Source of the DNA: Ilumatobacteraceae bacterium
GTDB lineage: Bacteria; Actinomycetota; Acidimicrobiia; Acidimicrobiales; Ilumatobacteraceae
DNA: 40,594 nt
Direction: 5' to 3'
NCBI GenBank assembly: GCA_017856815.1
Contig: JAFMEI010000003.1
Coordinates: 1-40,594, forward strand
In this document: positions 34,952 to 40,594 of the stretch, piece by piece
Layout: the number at the start of each line of letters is the position of its first letter
Position numbering within the stretch: the stretch's first letter is position 1
Notes under the pieces: model-generated
What the model was told of the DNA's origin: nothing
What the model saw: the letters and a program-made list of their open reading frames with translations, nothing else
Database searches by the model: none
Position numbers and translations under genes: made by a program

Positions 34952-35688
34952 AGCAATCCTCCATACACACCACCATCAACAGGTATGTGTGCACCGGTGA
35001 TGAATTTGGCTTGTTCTGAACACACAAAAGCAACCACTGCCCCAAAGTCATCAGGATCGCCCAGTTTCCCAACGGGAATTCCTGCGGCTGGATCAGCAGC
35101 CCCATAAAGCTGTTTCATGCGATCTGTTGCGTGATTCCCAGGCTGCACACTGTTCACCGTAATTCCATAAGGCGCGACTTCACGAGCGAGAGTTTTCAGA
35201 TACGCAGTAAGCCCCGATCGAGCCGTGTTTGAAAGAATCAAGCTCGGTATCGGCTGGCGCACAGCAATCGACGTAATCGCCACGATCCGGCCCCACTGCT
35301 GTTCTTTGAATCGCGGCAGTGCTTCTTTGCACATTGCAATCATTGCGATCAGGTTCGCTTCCAGTGCAGCTGAATAATCCTCGGTGGCGATGCTCGCATC
35401 ATTTCCCGGCTTAGGGCCACCACCATTTGTTACCAAAATGTCGATCCCGCCGAGAGCAGAAATTGCTTTATCCATAAAGCGCGTGGCACCCGAAGAGGTT
35501 GAAATATCCTCAACCACACCAATTGCATTGTTACCAAGCAGTTGCACCGCTGTGTTCACACGGTCCGCATCGCGACCACAAATTGCAACAGATGTACCGG
35601 CTGCCAATAAATTTCGCGCTGTAGCAAAACCCAAGCCTGCTGAAGCGGCAGCAACGACGGCTCGCTTTCCATTTAGCCCTAGATCCAT
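34948..35688 (-). CDS. Atypical SDR family oxidoreductase
   Basis: A 246-residue short-chain dehydrogenase/reductase with the nucleotide motif ASAGLGFA near residue 15 in place of TGxxxGxG, the NGGG segment (TNGGGPKPG) and the catalytic Ser in AITSIAVRQP. The YxxxK pair is replaced: the stretch SLILSNTARSGLTAYLK aligns SNTAR with YxxxK, so Ser and Arg occupy the catalytic Tyr and Lys positions. A subgroup of FabG-like SDRs with SNxxR is known to me from other bacteria, so this is a lineage feature and not decay. VNSVQPGNHATDRM and the C-terminal PVDGGVYGG are normal. Substrate unknown. It is paired with the Dabb gene. Confidence 0.88.
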   Translation of the reverse strand: MDLGLNGKRAVVAAASAGLGFATARNLLAAGTSVAICGRDADRVNTAVQLLGNNAIGVVEDISTSSGATRFMDKAISALGGIDILVTNGGGPKPGNDASIATEDYSAALEANLIAMIAMCKEALPRFKEQQWGRIVAITSIAVRQPIPSLILSNTARSGLTAYLKTLAREVAPYGITVNSVQPGNHATDRMKQLYGAADPAAGIPVGKLGDPDDFGAVVAFVCSEQAKFITGAHIPVDGGVYGGLL

Positions 35689-35694
35689 GCTCGC

Positions 35695-35700
35695 AAGATA
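35695..35700 (-). promoter_or_regulatory. -10 box of the SDR-Dabb operon, probably leaderless
   Basis: On the minus strand, TATCTT is followed by 6 nt and the ATG of the SDR gene. There is no Shine-Dalgarno sequence. The divergent FAS1 gene, by contrast, has a strong one. Confidence 0.5.
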
Positions 35701-35787
35701 ATGCCAAATGGAATAGAACGACCACTCCGATCGTTACACCAGGTACCACCGATCATGTCGGTGTGTTACCCCCTAGGAGATACCCCC

Positions 35788-36345
35788 ATGAAGAAGACAC
35801 TTGCCGCCCTTGCGGTAGCGTCGGTTTTCGCTCTTGCCGCATGCGGCGATGACGAGAACTCAGCAACAACCACCACTGAGGCAACCGAAACCACTGAAAC
35901 AACTGCGATGACCGAAGAGCCCGGCACCATCGTTGAAGTTGCACAAGGCAACGATGATTTTTCAACCTTGGTTGCAGCAATAGTCGCCGCTGGACTCGGT
36001 GATGCGTTGTCAGGCGAAGGCCCGTTCACCGTGTTCGCTCCAACCAACGCCGCCTTTGAGGCACTGCCCGAAGGTCTGCTTGAGAAGCTTCTGCTTCCAG
36101 AGAACAAAGATGTCCTCACAGCAATTCTCACTTACCACGTTGTGAGTGGAGAGGTCATGGCTGCGGATGTGACAGCTGGTGATGTTGCAACACTCGAAGG
36201 TTCAACCATCGCCATCACAACCGACGACGGAGTGAAGATCAATGACGCAACTGTTACTGCCACAGACGTCGAGGCCTCCAATGGTGTGATTCACGTGATC
36301 GACCAGGTCATCGTGCCACCGACAGTAGATTTGTCGGCCCTCTAA
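35788..36345 (+). CDS. FAS1 (fasciclin) domain lipoprotein
   Basis: Cell-surface lipoprotein of 185 residues. The signal peptide ends at lipobox LAAC with Cys19. A Thr- and Glu-rich linker covers about 26-42. One FAS1 domain fills about 48-185, with the H1 motif TVFAPTNAAFEALP, then LTYHVVSGEV and the closing NGVIHVIDQVIVPP. FAS1 domains mediate adhesion or protein contacts. AGGAGA (35775-35780) lies 7 nt before the ATG. The 99-nt gap to the divergent SDR gene holds a CACCGA-TCATG-TCGGTG repeat (35747-35763). Longer readings from 35701 or 35753 lack the signal peptide start and are rejected. It is followed by a strong terminator. Confidence 0.92.
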   Translation: MKKTLAALAVASVFALAACGDDENSATTTTEATETTETTAMTEEPGTIVEVAQGNDDFSTLVAAIVAAGLGDALSGEGPFTVFAPTNAAFEALPEGLLEKLLLPENKDVLTAILTYHVVSGEVMAADVTAGDVATLEGSTIAITTDDGVKINDATVTATDVEASNGVIHVIDQVIVPPTVDLSAL

Positions 36346-36370
36346 TCAGAGCCACCTCTGTTTGACACTG

Positions 36371-36404
36371 GGACCGGAGCGGAAACGCTCCGGTCCTTTT
36401 GTTT
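36371..36404 (+). terminator. Intrinsic terminator after the FAS1 gene
   Basis: Perfect 11-bp stem GGACCGGAGCG/CGCTCCGGTCC with a GAAA tetraloop, followed by TTTTGTTT. It is the only textbook intrinsic terminator I see in the window. It separates the FAS1 gene from the accessory block that starts at 36450. Confidence 0.93.
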
Positions 36405-36436
36405 ACCCAACTTCGAAGCCATAGCGACCGTGCAAG

Positions 36437-36442
36437 TACGCT
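36437..36442 (+). promoter_or_regulatory. -10 box of the cox accessory block, probably leaderless
   Basis: TACGCT is 7 nt before the ATG at 36450 and lies just after the terminator, so the accessory genes need their own promoter here. No ribosome binding site is visible. Confidence 0.45.
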
Positions 36443-36449
36443 CGTATCA

Positions 36450-37355
36450 ATGTCTCAAGCACCATCCTCTGTTGGTCAGGTACGTGATGCCCTTCAAACC
36501 AACGATTACATTCCCGATGAAGGCTTAGCCACGGCTGTTTTCTTGGCCATCACCCTTGGTCGACCCCTGCTCCTTGAAGGCGAAGCTGGTGTAGGCAAAA
36601 CCGAAGTTGCCAAAGTGATATCGCGGTGGCTGGGTGCTGAACTGATTCGTCTGCAGTGCTACGAGGGAATTGACGCATCACAGGCTGTGTACGACTGGGA
36701 CTACTCGCGTCAATTACTCCACCTCCGAAGCTCTGAAGCCTCTGGCGAGGCACAGTCAATCGGCACCGGTGCTCTTGAGGGTCAATTATTCGATGAGAGA
36801 TTTCTTCTAAAGCGCGCTCTTCTTCGAGCGATCGAGAACGATGGTCACGACAAAGTTTTGCTAATTGATGAAATTGACCGTGCCGATGATGAATTTGAGG
36901 CCTACCTTCTCGAGGTTTTGTCTGACTACCAGGTGACTGTTCCCGAACTCGGCACCTTTAAGGCAGAGAAGCCACCGATTGTGATCCTCACATCAAATCG
37001 CACACGGGATGTTCATGATGCGCTCAAGCGACGTTGTCTGTACCACTGGGTCGAGCATCCAAGTTTTGAACGTGAAGTAGCAATCGTGAAGCTGCGCGTA
37101 CCCAACGCGGCAGACAAACTCGTTCGGCAAGTAGCAGCAGCAGTTGAAATCATGCGGGGTCTCCATTTGTACAAGTCCCCTGGTGTGGCGGAGAGTATTG
37201 ACTGGACCACGGCGCTCGCACGTCTTGGTGCAACTGAACTTTCCGAGGAACTCATCCGTAACACCCTCGGAACTGTTCTCAAATATCGCGAGGACCAGCA
37301 ACGCGTGGAGGATTCCGGGGTCGACGCAATCCTTGGCCAAGCTATCGCGCGGTGA
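36450..37355 (+). CDS. coxD: MoxR-family AAA+ ATPase (CoxD-like)
   Basis: A 301-residue AAA+ chaperone. In carboxydotrophs CoxD helps install the sulfur and copper of the CO dehydrogenase active site. Walker A is GEAGVGKT at 44-51, Walker B is VLLIDEIDRAD, sensor 1 is ILTSNRTRD and the arginine finger region is ALKRRCLYHW. The ATG at 36450 is chosen because an earlier TTG at 36399 lies within the terminator. It is followed 4 nt later by the vWA gene, the usual MoxR-vWA pair. Its presence beside a form II-like enzyme with no Cu-binding Cys suggests that it serves general Mo-centre maturation here. Confidence 0.9.
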   Translation: MSQAPSSVGQVRDALQTNDYIPDEGLATAVFLAITLGRPLLLEGEAGVGKTEVAKVISRWLGAELIRLQCYEGIDASQAVYDWDYSRQLLHLRSSEASGEAQSIGTGALEGQLFDERFLLKRALLRAIENDGHDKVLLIDEIDRADDEFEAYLLEVLSDYQVTVPELGTFKAEKPPIVILTSNRTRDVHDALKRRCLYHWVEHPSFEREVAIVKLRVPNAADKLVRQVAAAVEIMRGLHLYKSPGVAESIDWTTALARLGATELSEELIRNTLGTVLKYREDQQRVEDSGVDAILGQAIAR

Positions 37356-37359
37356 CTCA

Positions 37360-38508
37360 GTGAGTGCTGTGGTGCAATCCGACGTCGAAAGACTCGCTGT
37401 TGCGTTCGCTTATGCACTTCGTGACGCTGGCGTTTCGGTGCCGCTCGACTCTGTGATCACCTTTGTAAGCGCCATTGAGGCCACTGGAATCGACCAACAC
37501 GAGAGCGTCTACTGGAGCGGTCGCGCAACACTGATCAGAAGACCAGAGGACATCGATTCCTATAACTCTGTTTTCCAGGCATTTTGGTATCAGGACCAAG
37601 GCTGGATGCCACTCACATTTGCGCCAGTTGAGCAAGAGCACACCCTTGCGATTGATGACGAATCTGGAGGGCTTGATTCGGATTCCGGTGAAGGTTCCGA
37701 TCAAGCCGATACCACTCTTCGATTTTCAACAACTGAAATTTTGCGAGAGAAAGACTTTGCCGAGTGCACAGACGAAGAGCTATTCGAAGCGCAGAAGCTG
37801 ATGTCTCGTCTACGCATTTCGGGCCCACCTCGGGCATCTCTGCGCTTTGCGACCGATCGGCACGGGAAGCGCCCCGATTTACGACGCACAGTTCGCGGGT
37901 CGTTGCGTCACGGGGGCGAGCCGATCAAACGAGAGTGGAAGGACGCGGGCGAAAGACAGCGTCGCCTCGTTCTATTGCTCGATATTTCTGGCTCAATGGA
38001 GCCTTACGCTCGGGCACTTCTCCGCTTTGTCCATGCAGCGGTAGCGGGGCGCCAAAAGGTGGAAGCTTTCACCATCGGCACCAGGCTCACCCGAATTACA
38101 AAAGACCTGAACGAACGCGATCCCGATAAGGCGCTTGCCGCCGCTGCTGCGCGAGTGGCGGATTGGAGTGGTGGCACTCGACTCGGTTCCTGCCTGCGGG
38201 ACTTCAACGATCAATGGGGTGTTCGCGGTGTTGCTCGCGGGGCGATCGTTGTTGTGTTGTCAGACGGCTGGGATCGTGGTGAGCCCGAACTCCTTGGCGA
38301 GCAAATGGAGCGTCTACATCGAGTCACATCAAGGATCGTGTGGGTAAACCCGTTGAAATTCACACCGGGTTATGCACCTCTTGCCAAAGGCATGGCGGCA
38401 GCACTTCCCCACATTGACAACTTTGTCGAGGGGCACTCGCTTGCATCAATGGAAGAACTTGCGCGTGTGATCTCACTGCCGCTCAACATAATGGCTGTGC
38501 GAGACTGA
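37360..38508 (+). CDS. coxE: von Willebrand factor A domain protein (CoxE-like)
   Basis: Partner of the MoxR ATPase, 382 residues. The C-terminal vWA domain has a complete metal site: DISGS at 208-212, the Thr of WSGGTRLG, and the Asp of VVLSDGWDRG. The N-terminal half includes an acidic linker (DDESGGLDSDSGEGSDQAD) and the RTVRGSLRHGGEPIKREW block typical of CoxE. The start is a GTG; 37360 fits the 4-nt spacing after coxD, with 37369 and 37372 as alternatives. A long upstream reading from 37144 would overlap coxD by over 200 nt and is rejected. Confidence 0.88.
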   Translation: MSAVVQSDVERLAVAFAYALRDAGVSVPLDSVITFVSAIEATGIDQHESVYWSGRATLIRRPEDIDSYNSVFQAFWYQDQGWMPLTFAPVEQEHTLAIDDESGGLDSDSGEGSDQADTTLRFSTTEILREKDFAECTDEELFEAQKLMSRLRISGPPRASLRFATDRHGKRPDLRRTVRGSLRHGGEPIKREWKDAGERQRRLVLLLDISGSMEPYARALLRFVHAAVAGRQKVEAFTIGTRLTRITKDLNERDPDKALAAAAARVADWSGGTRLGSCLRDFNDQWGVRGVARGAIVVVLSDGWDRGEPELLGEQMERLHRVTSRIVWVNPLKFTPGYAPLAKGMAAALPHIDNFVEGHSLASMEELARVISLPLNIMAVRD

Positions 38509-38512
38509 CACC

Positions 38513-39628
38513 GTGAAGGAAATACTTGATGACATCACTCGTTGGCGCAACGCGGGCAAGAAAATTGCTGTAGCGCGTGTCATCGATGTCGAAGGTTCGG
38601 GTCCCCGCGATGCGGGTGCTGCAATGGCAGTGACCCAAGACGGCGAGGTTGCTGGTTCTGTTAGCGGTGGCTGCGTCGAGGGCGCTGTAGTAACTGAGGC
38701 ACTTGAAGTTCTGAGCAGTGGCACCCCTGGTCGTCGTGTCACTTTCGGATACTCCGATGACGAAGCATTTGCTGTTGGTCTTACATGCGGCGGCACTGTG
38801 CACCTATTCATCCAACCGCTCGATGAAATTGCATTTGATGCCTTGGCTGCCCCACTGCAGAACAACAATCCAGTGGTCATTGCCACCGTTTGCGGTGGAC
38901 CCAACATTGGTTCAAGCATCGTTGCCACACCTGAATCACTCGTTGGCACATTGGGCAACAACGAGCTTGACCGCGTCGCAAGTCGCGATGCGCGCGGCGA
39001 TCTCGATCTTGGGCGCACAACCACGCGCCACTACGGCCCCGAGGGGCAAGTAACCCCAAGTGATCTTGAAGACACCAACACAGTCACGCTGTTCATCGAG
39101 TCATTCGCGCCAGCACCAGAAATGTGGATCTTTGGAGCCGTGGACTTCACGGCTGCACTCACACGTGTGGCAAAAGTTCTTGGCTACAGAGTTACGGTGT
39201 GCGATGCGCGGGAGATGTTCGCCACCAAAAAGCGCTTTCCAATGGCCGACGATGTGAAGGTCACCTGGCCGGGTGCAGTTTTTGCCGAACACGGGAAGTC
39301 TCTTGGACCCCGTGATGCAGTTTGCATCCTCACTCACGATCCGAAATTTGATGTCCCCGCCATTGAAGGTGCGCTTGCAAGCAAAGTCGGTTATATCGGA
39401 GTTATGGGTAGCAGAAAGACCATCGAAAAACGCCTGCAACGTTTGGCAGACGTTGGCATTACTTCGGCTGAAGATCTTGCCCGCTTAATGCAACCTATTG
39501 GGCTCGACATCGGCTCACGCACTCCTGAAGAAACTGCAATCTCCATCTGTGGGGAAATAATCGCGTGTCGATCGGGTCGCACCGCAACTTCCCTGCGCAA
39601 TTCAAGCGGTCCAATCCACGCCAACTAA
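38513..39628 (+). CDS. XdhC/CoxF family Mo-cofactor insertion protein
   Basis: A 371-residue protein needed in related systems to load the sulfurated molybdenum cofactor into the large subunit. The N-terminal XdhC_CoxI domain shows VEGSGPRDAGAAMAV and GSVSGGCVEGAVV. The C-terminal Rossmann domain (from about residue 207) shows WIFGAVDFTAALTRVAKVLG, then VCDAREMFATKKRF, ILTHDPKFDVPAI, and YIGVMGSRKT. The end GLDIGSRTPEETAISICGEI is family-typical. The GTG start is 4 nt after the vWA gene. It overlaps the next gene by one base (TAATG). Confidence 0.93.
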   Translation: MKEILDDITRWRNAGKKIAVARVIDVEGSGPRDAGAAMAVTQDGEVAGSVSGGCVEGAVVTEALEVLSSGTPGRRVTFGYSDDEAFAVGLTCGGTVHLFIQPLDEIAFDALAAPLQNNNPVVIATVCGGPNIGSSIVATPESLVGTLGNNELDRVASRDARGDLDLGRTTTRHYGPEGQVTPSDLEDTNTVTLFIESFAPAPEMWIFGAVDFTAALTRVAKVLGYRVTVCDAREMFATKKRFPMADDVKVTWPGAVFAEHGKSLGPRDAVCILTHDPKFDVPAIEGALASKVGYIGVMGSRKTIEKRLQRLADVGITSAEDLARLMQPIGLDIGSRTPEETAISICGEIIACRSGRTATSLRNSSGPIHAN

Positions 39629-40188
39629 TGAGCGTTCAAGCAATAATCCTCGCTGCAGGTGGTGGCAGCCGATTCGCTAGCAACACGCACAAACTCCTAA
39701 GCACAATTAAGGGAAGGTCGATCGTTTCACTTGCGATTCAGTCAGCAGTTGATGCTGGAATCGGAGAGGTCTTGGTAGTAACTGGTGCAGCAAATCTTGA
39801 CTCTGTACTCAGAGAGTTTCCCGATGTGGTCCAAGTTCATAATCACAACTGGGAAGCAGGGCAGGCTGTTTCAATTCAATGTGCGATTCGCAGCGTCAGC
39901 TCCGAGGTGACACGGGTAGTTGTGGGACTCGGCGATCAGCCAGGCATCGAGCCAGCCGCCTGGCGGGCAATCGCAGAAGATCCGAGTGAAATTACCGTTG
40001 CGACCTATCAAGGTATACGCGCTAATCCGGTTGGGCTTAACAGAAGTATGTGGGACTTGTTGCCCATAGATGGTGACGAAGGTGCACGAAAGGTGATGAA
40101 AATGCACCCTGAACTGGTCCACGAACTACCCTGCATTGGGTCATCTGAAGACATAGATACCGTGGAGGACTTGCGTCGATGGAACTGA
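39628..40188 (+). CDS. MobA-like nucleotidyltransferase (MocA type)
   Basis: Probably adds CMP to molybdopterin to make the MCD cofactor that this enzyme family uses. The 186 residues have the nucleotidyltransferase P-loop ILAAGGGSRFASNTHKLL, then VLVVTGAAN, VVGLGDQPGIEP (the metal Asp) and the late GDEGARKVM. It is closer to MocA/YgfJ than to MobA because of its place in a Mo-hydroxylase operon; that choice is contextual. The ATG at 39628 overlaps the upstream stop by one base, and the gene overlaps coxG by 10 nt. Confidence 0.87.
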   Translation: MSVQAIILAAGGGSRFASNTHKLLSTIKGRSIVSLAIQSAVDAGIGEVLVVTGAANLDSVLREFPDVVQVHNHNWEAGQAVSIQCAIRSVSSEVTRVVVGLGDQPGIEPAAWRAIAEDPSEITVATYQGIRANPVGLNRSMWDLLPIDGDEGARKVMKMHPELVHELPCIGSSEDIDTVEDLRRWN

Positions 40189-40594
40189 ATCACGAATTCA
40201 ATGTCAATGTGCCGGCTGAACAAGCTTGGAGCGTGCTTACGAACGTTGAAATGATTGCACCGTGCCTGCCCGGCGCACAGCTCCAAGAAGTCGAAGGCGA
40301 TACTTACCGCGGCGTGGTGAAGATCAAAGTGGGTCCAATCGTTGCCCAATTCAAGGGCCAGGCAGTTTTTGCCGAACGCGATGATGTCAACAAAAAAGCT
40401 GTCTTAAAAGCCGAGGGGCGCGATACCGGCGGAAAAGGTAACGCCAATGCCACCATCACCGCGCAACTCACACAGATAAGTGACTCCGTCACAAAGGTAA
40501 ATGTTGACACTGATCTGGCAATCACCGGCAAGGTTGCACAGTTTGGTCGTGGTGCCCTGGCAGACGTATCGGACAAGTTGCTTGCCCAATTTGC
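40179..40594 (+). CDS. coxG: CoxG, SRPBCC family protein, 3' end outside window
   Basis: The ATG at 40179 opens a frame that is still open at the window end, giving 138 complete codons. The start MELNHEFNVNVPAEQAWSVL, then NVEMIAPCLPGAQLQEVEGD, YRGVVKIKVGPIVAQFKGQA and ITGKVAQFGRGALADVSDKL, is the CoxG family (START/SRPBCC fold). CoxG proteins anchor CO dehydrogenase-type enzymes to the membrane or carry lipophilic quinone between enzyme and respiratory chain. The C-terminal part cannot be judged here. Confidence 0.92.
   Translation, partial: MELNHEFNVNVPAEQAWSVLTNVEMIAPCLPGAQLQEVEGDTYRGVVKIKVGPIVAQFKGQAVFAERDDVNKKAVLKAEGRDTGGKGNANATITAQLTQISDSVTKVNVDTDLAITGKVAQFGRGALADVSDKLLAQF

Noticed and set aside
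35747-35763. CACCGA-TCATG-TCGGTG repeat before the FAS1 gene as an operator
   Set aside because: It is a single occurrence with no matching site elsewhere in the window, so there is no support beyond the repeat itself.
36399-36449. Upstream TTG start for the MoxR ATPase
   Set aside because: The TTG lies in the T tract of the terminator, and a -10 box stands just before the ATG at 36450.
37144-37359. 72-residue N-terminal extension of the vWA protein
   Set aside because: It lies entirely within coxD in another frame; GTG codons right after the coxD stop give the normal family start.

Overview
The window is a gene-dense, moderate-GC stretch (about mid-50s % by eye, not counted) of an actinobacterial chromosome. 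The best fit is an uncultured or aquatic member of Acidimicrobiia (Ilumatobacter-like), but no marker here fixes the family. The actinobacterial signals are: a 30-codon bS22-type ribosomal protein gene; the orders metG-tatD-X-rsmA-ispE and glmU-prs-rplY-pth-mfd-mazG-eno-divIC; SufU instead of IscU/SufE; an Emb-like arabinosyltransferase; and many start codons sitting 6-8 nt after a TANNNT -10 box, the pattern of leaderless transcripts. Genes overlap by 1-4 nt in long coupled runs, and no stretch of 300 bases lacks a gene. No CRISPR array, insertion sequence, prophage or attachment site was seen.

Region 1 (1-8750): the 3' part of a fatty-acid desaturase, then a complete SUF iron-sulfur cluster system built as two convergent operons. 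The + strand operon is sufC-sufS-sufU-DUF2889-L,D-transpeptidase (806-4795). The - strand operon is sufB-small Cys protein-sufD-Rieske-sufC (8643-4799). There are therefore two sufC genes, one per operon. Both operons start beside the same palindrome, CACTAT-N4-ATAGTG, a strong candidate operator for an iron-sulfur or redox sensor that is not encoded in the window.

Region 2 (8750-15390): ychF, a DUF192 gene, rsmI, a HAD phosphatase, a 925-residue arabinosyltransferase-like membrane protein, and a convergent thioesterase.

Region 3 (15400-31030): housekeeping genes. These are metG, tatD, a small exported double-psi beta-barrel-like protein in the slot held by rpfB/yabE elsewhere, rsmA, ispE, the bS22 gene (- strand), tRNA-Gln(UUG), a GlmU that stops inside its acetyltransferase domain, prs, rplY, pth, mfd, a SurA-like lipoprotein, a methylase-MazG fusion, eno and a DivIC/FtsB protein.

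Region 4 (31060-40594): an aerobic CO dehydrogenase-type molybdenum hydroxylase locus. The structural genes run L-S-M, with a form II-like active-site loop. They are separated from the accessory genes (MoxR ATPase, vWA protein, XdhC family, MobA-like transferase, CoxG) by a Dabb protein, an atypical SDR and a FAS1 lipoprotein. A strong intrinsic terminator lies just before the accessory block.

I found no clear wholly new system. The points most worth checking are the paired SUF operators, the Cys4 protein between SufB and SufD, the shortened GlmU, the degenerate barrel protein beside rsmA, and the hairpin that would hide the coxL ribosome binding site.
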